Origin: Flammula alnicola
Lineage: Eukaryota; Basidiomycota; Agaricomycetes; Agaricales; Strophariaceae
NCBI GenBank assembly: GCA_015499995.1
Contig: JADNRV010000168.1
Coordinates: 1-64,000 of the forward strand
DNA length: 64,000 bases
Direction of reading: 5' to 3'
Positions within the stretch are counted from its first letter, which is position 1, and every line of letters begins with the position of its first letter. The translations under genes and the position numbers were made by a program. Under the pieces are notes generated by a model. That model did no database searches. It was not told where the DNA came from and saw only the letters and a list, made by a program, of their open reading frames with translations. Shown here in pieces: positions 34,703 to 45,129 of the stretch.

Positions 34703-35840
34703 ATGTTCGCTCGACCCAAGACTGTTTTCGTCTCTGGAGGGATGTTTATAAATGTCGAGGGGTGCCTCAGTGGTGCAGTTTCCCAACCTCTTGGGATATT
34801 CCCTACCGATTTTGCTATCCACCCAGCATTTGAATGCCTTCAAAAGGCCTCCGCTTCTAGTGCATTCCACAACTCCAAGGAGCGCTTCGATCCACCGAAA
34901 TGTCATCCAAACACACGGCTTGCCGTCCTGGAGCGGATTATGGCCTGGATTCTCCGCCAGGAAGACTGGCATGCATATATCATGTGGTTGTATGGTGGCG
35001 CTGGTACCGGAAAATCAGCGATCGCACAATCCATCGCGGAGTGGGCTGACGCCGAAATGCGTCTCGTCTCCAGTTTCTTTTTCTCGAGGTCCGATCCTAG
35101 TCGAAACGACGGCGACAAGCTCATGGCGACTATTGCGCACCAAATCTGTCGCAACGTCCCTGGCGCTAGATATTTTATCGAAGCCGCCATCAACGAAGAC
35201 CCTCTCATTTTTGAGTGCTCGCTTCAATCCCAGCTCACATCTCTGATCATCGAACCCCTCCGCCAACACCAAATCCATACGGGATACTTCTCAGACCCCG
35301 CCAATCCGCGCCTCGTAATCATCGATGGCCTTGACGAATGCCGGGATCCTGATGTTCAGTGTAACATCCTAGATGTCATCTCCAACGTCCTCGGACAAAA
35401 TCAACTTCCTTTGCTATTTCTCATCGCCAGTCGACCGGAACAGCACATCTCTTCTACCATCAACTCACGTAAATTCACCCAGTCACATGCGCGTCTTGCG
35501 CTGAATGACACCTTCCACCCCGATGAAGATATTCGACGCTTCCTTCAAGACTCCTTTGACGAGATTAAGGAGACCCACAGTCTCAAAGCCTACCTCGCTC
35601 CAACGTGGCCCAGCCTTGACGCCATGGAAACTCTCGTCAAAAGTCATCTGGTCATTTCATCTACGCCTCCATCGTCGTGAGATATGTGAAATCGCCTCGT
35701 CATCGGCCCTCTGATCATCTAGAAGTCATCCTCGATTACGGCCGGCTCTCCATGATACACCGTTCGCCGAACATGTCAGACATGTTCGCCCTCAATTCTG
35801 CTTTTAGCGCCAACTCCATCAGTCTTCGCCTTTCTTGACT
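34703..35840 (+). pseudogene. NACHT NLR-like (STAND NTPase) gene, frameshifted and truncated
   Basis: ATG 34703 opens with the GGMFINV type of head common in agaric NLRs. A NACHT NTPase domain follows: Walker A YGGAGTGKSAIAQS (about residue 97), FFFSRSDPSRND, Walker B RLVIIDGLDEC (about residue 205), and the LFLIASRPEQH sensor. At about 35640 one base is lost. The original frame ends at 35680, while the neighbouring frame continues with KSSGHFIYASIVVRYVKSP and the usual HRPSDHLEVIL to about 35838. No WD40, ankyrin or TPR sensor region follows. NLR-like proteins of fungi act in allorecognition and defence; this copy would be missing its sensor half. Confidence 0.82.
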
Positions 35841-35959
35841 CTCGCCTCAGGGTCAGGCAATGGGAGTCTCTGAATCAGCGCCTGTAAATTTCAGAGGTCT
35901 GCGAGGAATTGTTAGGCAGTAGTAGGATTTGATGAGAATTGAAGCTCTTGTACATAATT

Positions 35960-36040
35960 AACGTCCTCAAACTTTTTTTCGGCGCTGAGCGACGCCCGAC
36001 TCGCTGAGTGACTGGCCAGTGCCTCGCTCAGCGCGCGACT
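35960..36040. repeat. GC-rich hairpin bordering the octamer array
   Basis: GCTGAGCGA near 35983 is mirrored by TCGCTCAGCG near 36024, with GCTGAGTGA between them. It could be one end of a small inverted-repeat element, but no second end was found. Confidence 0.4.
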
Positions 36041-36470
36041 CATTTTGCCCCATGATTTTGCCAATGGCAAAATCGTAGTCAAAAAGTTTTCATTTTGACG
36101 GTGGCAAAATCGCATCACAAAACGATTCATTTTACCACATTCTAAATATAGAATTTTCTCGTGATTTTGCCGACCAGCAAAATCCCATATTTTGCCCACC
36201 TTTTCACTCATTCAAAATGATTCGTTTTAATGTATGGTCAAATACGGTCAAAACTTGAAGTTTTAGCTACATTTTGCCTGGGGAAAAATCAGAGAAAAAT
36301 CTTTCATTTTGAAAAGGGCAAAATACAATCTAAATCCATAATTTTCCCATACATTTTGCCATGTGTAAATTGAAAAATTCCGATTAAATTTTGCCAATTG
36401 CGAAATACATGTCAAAATTCAAACAATCTGCCTTGAATTTTGCCCCCCCGTCAAAATAGTCCGGGCGCAG
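36041..36470. repeat. Array of ATTTTGCC octamers in both orientations
   Basis: Eight exact ATTTTGCC and three exact GGCAAAAT lie within about 400 bp, with several one-mismatch copies. Some pairs form perfect hairpins, e.g. GATTTTGCCA-A-TGGCAAAATC near 36053 and GATTTTGC...GCAAAATC near 36164. No ORF. This resembles transposase-binding subterminal repeats or a diverged satellite. Confidence 0.7.
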
Positions 36471-36659
36471 CAGTGTCCAGAATCACAAATATATCAAAAT
36501 CATGTGACTAGCTGCTTTCGTCATTGAGAAAAACGCAAAAAAACTCGCCCGAAGCCGGCGGTTTTGAAAATTGCACTTGCTAAATATGGAATATCTTGAT
36601 TAGAAATAGGTCCCACAGTTTCATTTTGATGTCATTTTATGTAATAGTGTGAGATTTTC

Positions 36660-36875
36660 ACGTTGTTGCTAAAAATAACCATATTTCCTTTTTTGGAAAT
36701 AACTGGATTCCGGTGGCCATTCCGTTCCGGCCATTCCTGTTGGGTATTCCTGTTGCAGCTCATTCTGGTCTGCATTCCCCTGGAATGAAATTTCGCATTT
36801 TGGCTGGCCTCTCAGCCAAAATGACCCAAAAATTATTCCTCCGGAATGACCGGATTCCGCAGGATTCTGGTAGGA
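36660..36875. other. Short ATTCC/GGAAT-rich interval before the LINE
   Basis: Repeated ATTCC and GGAATG words with local inverted symmetry (e.g. GGATTCCGGTGGCCATTCCG and later GGAATGACCGGATTCCG). Possibly a small fold-back element interrupted or bordered by the LINE's 5' end. Confidence 0.35.
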
Positions 36876-37692
36876 ATCAGTGGAGGACAATAAAGACCTC
36901 AGATCGACAAAGGACTCTGAGGGTATATCCCTTGCTACCTCTGGTGTGGCTAACAATGCCGACCTCAACATCATCCGTGGATTCGTCCATGTTATCACCC
37001 CCAAATCCGACACTCTTGACGTGTGGGTTGGGCTCCCCACCTCGAAGTCTTATCTCAAGGCTCTCGATCTACCTGCGTTCAGTGATTACAACACTAGGAC
37101 CCCTACCAATGCGACGGAGGTAAAGATGGCGATGCTCGCCTCTCCTCTGTCCATGGACATTATGCTCACGGGTCACCCTCGCGTCATCCGCAACTCGAAG
37201 GCGAGCTCTACCGCTCACGCCTTCTTCGAAATCTACGACTCGCAATCGGGTCAACGTGCGAAGCGTCTTATCAACAAGACCTTCATGTTCCGTGGCAGGG
37301 TGATTCTCATTCGCCCAACCGCTGCTAGCGCTGGAGTCCCCCTCTGCACTCGATGCTGGAGGTGGGGCCACCCGAAGAACTCCTGCAAAGCACGCCAGCC
37401 GATCTGCACGCGCTGCTCTGGCCCGCACAAGGCCGATGTTCATTGCATCGCCGCCTCGTGCTGCAAACCTCACCCGGAGGCTAAGCCCCCGACCAAAGGC
37501 ACTCCGCTTGGTACGGACTGCCCCCACACCGCGCGGTGCCCCTCGTGCCGCAAGGATCATTGGGCCTCTTCGAGCCACTGCTCGTTTTGGCGTCACCGCT
37601 TCGACCGACCTTGGATCGAGGCTAAATATGCTGAGGTACGTGATTTTTGGTTAAATCGTCATCCCACCCATCGCTCACATAACGTAGCTTAA
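36876..37692 (+). CDS. LINE ORF1 (gag-like, zinc knuckles), N-terminus missing
   Basis: About 270 residues are open without an upstream ATG. They include an RRM-like/esterase-free nucleic-acid-binding middle (AHAFFEIYDSQSGQRAKRLI) and two CCHC-type knuckles, CTRCWRWGHPKNSC and CTRCSGPHKADVHC, followed by more Cys/His pairs. Such proteins coat the RNA template. The stop codon overlaps the ORF2 start (TAATG at 37690-37694), which suggests coupled termination-reinitiation. The missing N-terminus makes this copy unlikely to be fully autonomous. Confidence 0.8.
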
Positions 37693-40600
37693 TGCCAGTA
37701 CAACCAATGCTGGATGAAGTGCGGGTGTTGAGCTGGAACGTGGCCAGGGACGGGATGTCCCTGGATGTAATTCTATCACAATGTACAAACATATATGATA
37801 TTATATTCGTTCAAGAACCCCCTTGGCGACACATAAGGACCGCCCCATCTGCTAAAACCAGAAAGGGCGAGGATGTCATAGGCGCACCAAACCACCCAGA
37901 CTGGCTGGCAATGGTCCGTGCGCCCACTACCGCTGATGAGCGACCCCGGGTTATGACCTATGTTTCGACTAGGTTAGCCCGGTATCGCCCGTCTTTACGA
38001 AGGGATGTGATTGATCACCCCGATATACAAGTCCTGTCACTCTCAACAAGTGCCGAGACCTTCTTCTTGATGAATGTCTATTCCGACGCGGAGCATGGGG
38101 CCATTAATTGGCTCAAGGCCCACGATACTACACTTCCTCGCTTCCATTTCATGGGTGGGGACTTCAACGCACACTCCGAAGACTGGGACGAGGGTCACAG
38201 TGGTCGGGAGGGATGCACTCTCTCACTGCAGCAGTCTGCTGCTATTCTTGGGCTTGAACTGGCTGCTTTTGGCAACCCAGGGCCCACGCACATACCAAGA
38301 GATCCCACCAAGCGCAAAACGGTGATCGATCTGGCTTTCGTCCCACCTAACCAGGTGATCGACGGTACTGTTGTCCGATGCCCGGACATTCAACTCAAAT
38401 CGGATCATATTCTGATTTCGATCACACTGGACATCTCTCCCGCCCCTAACGGGGCGGTTCGGATGTCTCTTCCTACTGATGATGTTCCGGCATTCATCAA
38501 TTCTATTAGTTCGGGGCTTCGGGCTATCGACCCGACTGCCCCTCTTAACACCGAGGAACAGATCGAGGCTGCTGCGCAAGCGGTGGCTTTGGTCTTCTCT
38601 TCTGCATGGGAGTCCCATGCTAAAGAGTCCTTTGTTACCCGGCGATCTAAGCCCTGGTGGACCCAGGAGTGCTCAGATGCCCTTGACACGTTCCGGCGCA
38701 GTCGCCTGCCCGAGGACTGGAAATCTTTTCGGAAAACCGTCCGAGATGTCAAACGCGAGTTCTTTGATCAACAGATCCATGAAATCGCGTCTGCTAACAA
38801 GCGCCCGTGGGACCTCATGAACTGGGTCCAACAGCGCAAACTTCCTCCTTGTGAGGCTCTCCATTATCGTGGCGAGCCTTGCAACGACATGCCCGCCCTT
38901 TGGGACGCGCTCCACGGTACCTACAACTCTGCGTCTGACAGAGTGTTTGATGCCAATTTGTTGAACTCTCTCCCTACGCTTCCTGTTAGGGAGTGGGTTC
39001 GCTTTTCTGTGCTGGAACTCACGGAGGCTCTCTCTGCGTGTTCTGGTCTGTCCGCTCCGGGTCCGGATCATGTCAATTGGTCCCACCTGAAGGGGATAGT
39101 ACGTCGCGACCCTCATTCCATTGAGGTCCTACTCTCGATTGCCAATGCCTGCATGCGTGTGGGCTATTGGCCATCTGTATTTAAGGATTCGCTTTCGGTA
39201 ATTATACCCAAGCCAAGTAAGCCATCCTACTCTGCACCTAAGGCATTCAGGCCTATTGTCCTCCTGAATACCATTGGTAAATTAATTGAGAAAATGATCT
39301 CAAACCGCATTCAGTTCGACGCAGTCGGGCTGGATATTTTCCATCCTAACCAGGTGGGTGGAGTGCGTCAGCGCTCCACTGAGGATGCTGGGCTCTTCCT
39401 GACACACATTGTGCGTGCAGGCTGGGCTAAGGGTTTAAAGACTAGCGTGGTCGCCTTTGACCTCGCTCAGTTTTTCCCTTCACTTAATCACGACGCGCTT
39501 GTGATTATTCTTCGGAAACTTGGCTTCCCTCCATTGGTGGTCAAGTTTTTCGCATCTTATCTGGTAGAGAGGAAGACGCGGTATGCGTGGAACTCCTTCT
39601 TATCGGACCCGCTACAGGCAGATGTGGGGGTGGGCCAGGGATTGGCCTTGTCCCCTGTCTTGTCGGCTATCTACCTGGTGCCTATTATGCGCCTATTCGA
39701 GAAGCAGTGCCTCGACCTTGGGTTGAGGGTGGACCTCCTCTCGTATGTTGATGATGGCACACTCATCGTGCAAGATGAGTGGCTGGATCATAATATTGCG
39801 ATGCTCAAGAAGGCATACGCTGTTATCTTCGAGCTGTTCAAGGTGTTCGCTTTGGCGCTCGAGCACGACAAGTCTGAGATCTATCATTTTGATCGGTCTC
39901 ATGCTTATTATAATCCTAGTATCGATCTCGGGTATGCACCTTACACCGGAGGTCGTGCTAACTACCTCAAGCCCAAGCCGTTTTGGCGGTACCTGGGCTT
40001 TTATTTCGATCGCAAGCTCACCTTTAATGAGCATGTGCGCTATTACTCCACCAAGGGTTTTACATCGGTTGTCTCGATGAAGATGCTTGGTTCCTCTACG
40101 AGGGGGCTCTTGCCTATGCAGAAGCGCCTCCTTTATCGCACATGTGTGGTTCCCATATTTACTTATGGGTATCGCATGTGGTTTTTCAAGGGGGCCCGGA
40201 ATAAGGGCCTCATTAAACAGCTTGTGCAAGTTCAGCGCAAGGCCGCTCTCTGGATTACGGGTGCATTCCGTACTTCACCTTCGGGAGGGGTGGAGGCCCT
40301 TGTGGGCCTCCTACCCATCCCTATACTTCTCGAGAGACTGCGCAACCGCTCTACAGTGCGGGTCGCCACTCTTTCAGACACTCATCCGATCCGATCATTC
40401 ATGTCCGGATCATTACTTAAGCGCGCAACCCCCCATCCTATGTCAGTTGAACGCATGCCTCCCGCCCATCGCTGCAAGGTGACGGGTGCTCTTATGGATA
40501 ACGTCAGTTATTCCGCTGTCCCTGTTGAGTCTACGGAGCCCTTTGCTTCTGAGGCTCGGCCGGGTTATCGACTCCTCGATCGGTATGCCGATCGGTTCAA

Positions 40601-41573
40601 ATGGCTTTCCAAGCCACGCTTTAGCAGGTCCGAAGATCCTGAAGCGGCTTGGAAGCTTATTTTGGATGCATCTCTCGAATCTCTCGAGGATGATCCCGAC
40701 GCTGCGTACGCTGGTGTTGACGGCTCCTGCCCTCCGGGGTGGCAAGCCGCCACTGGCGTCGTTATCAAACGGCAGGGCACACAGGTTTATTCTGGGTGTC
40801 ATGCTGCCGGGAGGGCCTCATCTACGGACGCGGAGCTCTTTGCTATTCGTGTAGCCATCTCCAATGCCGTTGGCTTTGGGGATGTCAAACACGTTACTAT
40901 CTTCACTGATGCGATGCATGCTGCGCGCCTCTCAGTGGATCCCTCTCCGCACTCCTTTCAGTCTCAGTCACTGATGGTGTGTCGTATACTTGAGCCGTGG
41001 TTCAGGCTTTCGCCTGACCACAAGGTTACTTTTATCGAGTCTCCCTCTGATATGGAGTGGGGCGTTCAAAACGAAGCACACGATCTCGTTGCTGGTATGC
41101 GCGGCGTTGCCGTCGTTCCTACCACCAAACTCTCTCTCCAGTATGTCCGCGACTTCGTGGACAAATCGGCACGCGCAGATTGGAAACAAAGAGTTTCCGA
41201 TCAGCCATTCTTACTAGGCTCCAACTTTATGGAGCTGCAAGGGTTGAACGGAGACCCTGTCCAGCCTAGTCCCACTTGCGGGGGACCTTGGCTTGAAGCT
41301 GGCAGTCAGAGCATTTCGCTCTTTGCCCGCATGTGCCGTTTAATCACGAATCATGCGCTGATCGGCTCGTACTACAAGCGGTTCAAAATCGATGACCCTA
41401 GGGCCCTCGGCTGTGAGTGTGGGGTTTATCCTCAGACTCGCGATCATATATTCAAGTGCAAGAAACAGCCTTGGACTCGCCGGAAGCCGAAACTTGTTTC
41501 GGAGCTGGCGACGTATCTGTTGGAGCACCCCACGGCGTTCTCCTTCTCCCGGCACCCCGCTGGAGTCGGATGA
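37692..41573 (+). CDS. LINE ORF2: endonuclease, reverse transcriptase, RNase H, zinc finger (1293 aa)
   Basis: A single uninterrupted ORF. The apurinic-type endonuclease has LSWNVARDG near residue 13, QEPPW near 40, GGDFNAHSEDW near 154 and the SDH motif near 237. The reverse transcriptase shows FRPIVLLNTIGKLIEK near 518, motif A VVAFDLAQFFPS near 586, GVGQGLALSP and the catalytic YVDDG near 684. The RNase H domain has YAGVDGS near 1005, TDAELFAI and FTDAMHA. The C-terminus carries a CECGVYPQTRDHIFKC finger. Domain order with a C-terminal RNase H matches Tad/I-type elements of fungi. All catalytic residues appear intact, so this protein may mobilise its own and related RNAs. Confidence 0.95.
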   Translation: MPVQPMLDEVRVLSWNVARDGMSLDVILSQCTNIYDIIFVQEPPWRHIRTAPSAKTRKGEDVIGAPNHPDWLAMVRAPTTADERPRVMTYVSTRLARYRPSLRRDVIDHPDIQVLSLSTSAETFFLMNVYSDAEHGAINWLKAHDTTLPRFHFMGGDFNAHSEDWDEGHSGREGCTLSLQQSAAILGLELAAFGNPGPTHIPRDPTKRKTVIDLAFVPPNQVIDGTVVRCPDIQLKSDHILISITLDISPAPNGAVRMSLPTDDVPAFINSISSGLRAIDPTAPLNTEEQIEAAAQAVALVFSSAWESHAKESFVTRRSKPWWTQECSDALDTFRRSRLPEDWKSFRKTVRDVKREFFDQQIHEIASANKRPWDLMNWVQQRKLPPCEALHYRGEPCNDMPALWDALHGTYNSASDRVFDANLLNSLPTLPVREWVRFSVLELTEALSACSGLSAPGPDHVNWSHLKGIVRRDPHSIEVLLSIANACMRVGYWPSVFKDSLSVIIPKPSKPSYSAPKAFRPIVLLNTIGKLIEKMISNRIQFDAVGLDIFHPNQVGGVRQRSTEDAGLFLTHIVRAGWAKGLKTSVVAFDLAQFFPSLNHDALVIILRKLGFPPLVVKFFASYLVERKTRYAWNSFLSDPLQADVGVGQGLALSPVLSAIYLVPIMRLFEKQCLDLGLRVDLLSYVDDGTLIVQDEWLDHNIAMLKKAYAVIFELFKVFALALEHDKSEIYHFDRSHAYYNPSIDLGYAPYTGGRANYLKPKPFWRYLGFYFDRKLTFNEHVRYYSTKGFTSVVSMKMLGSSTRGLLPMQKRLLYRTCVVPIFTYGYRMWFFKGARNKGLIKQLVQVQRKAALWITGAFRTSPSGGVEALVGLLPIPILLERLRNRSTVRVATLSDTHPIRSFMSGSLLKRATPHPMSVERMPPAHRCKVTGALMDNVSYSAVPVESTEPFASEARPGYRLLDRYADRFKWLSKPRFSRSEDPEAAWKLILDASLESLEDDPDAAYAGVDGSCPPGWQAATGVVIKRQGTQVYSGCHAAGRASSTDAELFAIRVAISNAVGFGDVKHVTIFTDAMHAARLSVDPSPHSFQSQSLMVCRILEPWFRLSPDHKVTFIESPSDMEWGVQNEAHDLVAGMRGVAVVPTTKLSLQYVRDFVDKSARADWKQRVSDQPFLLGSNFMELQGLNGDPVQPSPTCGGPWLEAGSQSISLFARMCRLITNHALIGSYYKRFKIDDPRALGCECGVYPQTRDHIFKCKKQPWTRRKPKLVSELATYLLEHPTAFSFSRHPAGVG

Positions 41574-42122
41574 GGGACTCTGGGCGGGGGGTAATTCTGG
41601 GTGTGAGCGGCGCCGCGGTCAAAGCGGCATGTTGCCCACAGGTGTTTCTGCATTGCGTCACAGTGATGGCGGACTTCGCGAGAGGCGAGAGGGCTGGTCG
41701 TTCCAGTCCTGGCGGGGTCGACTCCCTGAGTTGGCTTCGTGCATCACTTGCAGAGGACCCGACCTGGTTGACGGCGGTGGGGACTTCGGCCCCTGCTTAG
41801 CTATGACCACGTTGATTTTACCGGTGAATCGGGGAGGGCCTGGCAGGCTCTTCTCGCATCTGGATGACCCCCCTGTCCATCCCAATATTCCTATCTGCCG
41901 TTCGTGCGGTAGCGTTAACAACGCCGCAACGACGGACAATCTGTAGTTGCGAGACTACCTATCGGGGTTTCAGGTGGCTGCGCCGTCTCACCCGCACCGC
42001 GCTCGCGCGCGTCGCATGCTCGCCGTCAAGCCAACTTCTTTCTTTTGCACACGTAGTTTACCGCCTCCATTTGTATTAGTTAGAGACCGGACTGCTTTCG
42101 TGCACCGGTATAAAATTGTTGA

Positions 42123-42163
<41 letters not shown>

Positions 42164-42165
<2 letters not shown>

Positions 42166-42398
42166 AACAACGCCGCAACGACGGACAATCTGTAGTTGCG
42201 AGACTACCTATCTGGGTTTCAGGTGGCTGCGCCGTCTCGCCCGCGCCGCGCTCGCGTGCCTCGCATGCTCGCCGTCGAGCTAAATTCTTTCTTCTGCACG
42301 TGTAGCATACCATCTTCGTTTGTATTTAGTTAGAGACCGGGCTGCTTTCGTGCGCCGGAATATAAACTGTTGATTTAAAAAAAAAAAAAAAAAAAAAA
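42164..42398 (+). mobile_element. Second LINE 3' end with poly(A), 5'-truncated
   Basis: The sequence TTAACAACGCCGCAACGACGG... repeats 41906-42120 of the preceding LINE with scattered differences and ends in an A-tract at 42377-42398. It contains only 3' UTR. It lies head-to-tail behind the first LINE tail, so either one copy inserted at the other's tail or this is a template-jump dimer. Confidence 0.85.
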
Positions 42399-42400
42399 GG

Positions 42401-43654
42401 ACCTTGTTAATAAAAAGATTTTGGTGGCCAGAAATTGAACGCGATGTTCACTGGTACGTCAAGACCTGCCATATGTGTCAGGAGAGACAAAAAACTATGA
42501 TATTAATTCCTAGGACTGAGATGCATTCACCGTCAATCTTCCAGCAACTACATGTGGACACCATGCATATGACGCCAAAGTCGCAGGGTTGTGGACAAAT
42601 AGTACACAGAAGATGCGCGTTGACTTCTTGGGTAGAAGGGAGACCTTTAAGAGCAGAAACAGCTAGGAATATCGCACTTTGGTTGTTCGAAGATATTATC
42701 TGTAGATGGGGATGTCTTCAAGAGATTATTTCAGATAACGGAGCACCATTTATAAAAGCGATCAAATATCTAGAAGAGAAGTATGGTATAAAAGGGATTA
42801 GTATCTCTGCCTACAACTCTCGTGCAAATGGAAAAATAGAAAGACCACATTGGGATATCCGACAGATGCTGTATAAAGCGACGGGAGGATTAACCAACAA
42901 GTGGTTCGCATTCTTTCACCACGTACTATGGGCAGATAGGAGCACCATCCAAAAAGGAATGGGATGTTCACCATTCTTCCTAGTAACAGGCGTGCATCCG
43001 GTAATACCGCTAGATATACAAGAAGCGACATGGCTTGTAGAATTACCCGACAGGGTTCTCACAACCGAGGAGCTAGTTGGCTATAGGGCGAGAGCTCTGG
43101 CCAAACATAAAGTTCATATAGATGAAATGCGCGAGCGTATTTCAAAAATTAAGCAAGACGCGCTAGCTAAGTTCGAGGAAAAGCAGTCCGCAAAAATAAG
43201 AGACTTTATCTTCAAACCAGGAGATTTGGTCCTAGTTAGAAACACACAAGTGGAGTCCTCTTTGAATCGTAAAATGCAGCTGCGATATCTCAGACCAATG
43301 ATAGTTATGGCTAGGAACCTAGGAGGTGCCTATATAGTTGCAGAAATGGATGGCTCGGTTTCACACAATAAAGTGGCAGCCTTTAGAGTCATTTCTTATT
43401 TCGCTAGGTGACATATAAAGCTTCCAGACAACCTAGAAGACGTGATTGATCATAATCTAGAGACTCTGAGGAAGCTAGCTGAGCGACCAGAGGATGATGA
43501 TGAAGCCTTAGGCCCGGATCTCATATTCAGTGATCCACCAGTTCGGAAAAAAGCGAGCAGGAGGCAAGAGCCTGAGTACGAGCATGAGCTAGAGCAAGAG
43601 CCAGAAGAAGAGGGAGAGTTCGAGGATGAAGACTTATGGTGGGATGAAGAGTAA
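42401..43654 (+). pseudogene. Ty3/Gypsy integrase, 5'-truncated, one nonsense codon
   Basis: The frame opens directly at the LINE tail. It contains the zinc-binding HHCC remnant ([10 protein letters not shown]) and the integrase core with D in HVDTMHM, D in ISDNGAPF and E in [11 protein letters not shown] (D,D-35-E type). The C-terminal part is [12 protein letters not shown]...[13 protein letters not shown]. At 43409-43411 a TGA follows RVISYFAR; the frame then continues (HIKLPDNLEDVIDHN) into an acidic tail ending 43654. Arg is expected at the stop, so CGA>TGA. Reverse transcriptase and protease are absent on the left side, where LINE sequence begins at once. Confidence 0.85.
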
Positions 43655-45129
43655 AAAGGCACAAAAGAGACGACGGTGTATTCAAGTCCACGCTAGCAAG
43701 CTAGGCTACATACAACAAGCGAAACAGAAATCTATAAAGCCACTTTGAGGCTATGGAACGAGCTAGTTGTAACAACGAAGTAGCTAGGCAAGGTCGAGGT
43801 TATTCTGCATACGTTTGAGCTCCTTGAGAAGGAGCTCGCGGTGCTGCAAGTGAAACTCGATGCAGTGCAAACTGACAACGAGCTCGGCTTGGATCTCACC
43901 AATAACCTTGCGATGAGCTAGCTCGTCGCCAGACGAAGAAATCTTGTTGCTGACAAGGGCAAAAGCCTTAGCCAAGACTTCTTGAGAGTGCGCGTTGTTG
44001 ACAGCAAGGTCAGAAGCTGTTAAAAGAAAAGTTAGAAAAGAAATGTTGATCATAAAGATATAAAGACGACGTACCCTCGACAAGAACAGCCGAGTCACCA
44101 AAAAGATAGCTATCCTCAGTGCGCGCACACTTAGAGGAGTCGCTATCAGACCGGGCTGGGGACTTGTCAGAGCTATGAGCCAAGGCCTTGGAAGCCTTGA
44201 GATATGCAAGACTGTCAACATCCATGTTGGGAACTAGCGCGTATGGGAGACGTACCACCTCCGCGCGTTTAGCAGAAAACTGGATAGGGCGTCAGCTAAA
44301 AATAGAAAAGATAAAAATAGATGCATACCTTGGCACTAGGTTCGGCACTAGGAGGCGAGCATCTCTTGCGAGAGAGTTAGGACGCTCACGATCCTCGGCA
44401 ACCTTCGAAGGAGATGTGCCCGGGTCGGTAGCAGTGTCGGAGAAAACGATATGGTCGCCATCGACCTTCATCTGTTTGAAAACGCGCAGGAAGTCGTTTA
44501 GATCAATAGATGCTAGAAGGTAGATGGGATAAAATAAGCACCAAGTCGTCGTCGTCGTCAACAATGATATCGGAAGGAGACGCACAAGCACCAGGAGCAG
44601 AGGCCATCTCGAAATCATCGGTCGTGCTCTTGCCATGAGAACCGCAAGTGAAACGCTTCTGCAGAGAAAATCAAAAAGTCATCAGCTAGCTGAGGCAGAA
44701 TAGACAAATGGAAAATGCACGGAAGAGCTAGTGGCAGCAGCGGCCTTGGGACCAGTCGGAATATCGCCTTTGAGGGCACGCGGTTAAATGCTCAAGTGCA
44801 ACGCGCAGACTGCAGCAGCCTTCTCGCTCAGCTTGTAGGGTTTGTGAGTATCCTGGAGCTCAACAAAGATGTTGGCGACATGGGTAACAGCCTGAGCAGC
44901 GCCAGGGTTACTAGCGACAGTGCTAGTGTGTGAAGACCATTTGGACTAAAGAAAAACAAAGTTAGAAAAGAAACAAAGAGAGAGGAGAAAAGTGCACCAT
45001 AAGATACGCGGTTTCCTCAAGAGGTTGGACATAGTTGGCCAGCGTCGCACCGGGTGCGCCACGGATAACATCGAGAAGTTTAACCTTCTGCATGATATCC
45101 GGGTAGCTAGGAAGGTTGCGTTGACGGTC

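Larger units (their letters stand above)
36876..42163 (+). mobile_element. LINE (Tad-like non-LTR retrotransposon), 5'-truncated, with poly(A) tail
   Basis: The unit runs from within ORF1 through a complete ORF2, a 3' UTR of about 545 nt and an A-tract at 42121-42163. Two other copies of the same 3' end occur in the window (45130-45545 minus, 62181-63374 plus), fixing the 3' terminus. No ATG begins ORF1 and a stop lies just upstream (36871), so the 5' end looks truncated. A target duplication was not identified, because the tail abuts a second LINE tail. Confidence 0.88.

Noticed and set aside
41392..41946. 184-residue frame downstream of LINE ORF2
   Set aside because: It overlaps the ORF2 end and 3' UTR in another frame and is not preserved in the other two copies of the LINE tail.
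42126..42163. Simple A-tract as an assembly artefact
   Set aside because: It follows a LINE 3' UTR at the same position as in the other LINE copies, so it is a genuine poly(A) tail, though its exact length is uncertain.
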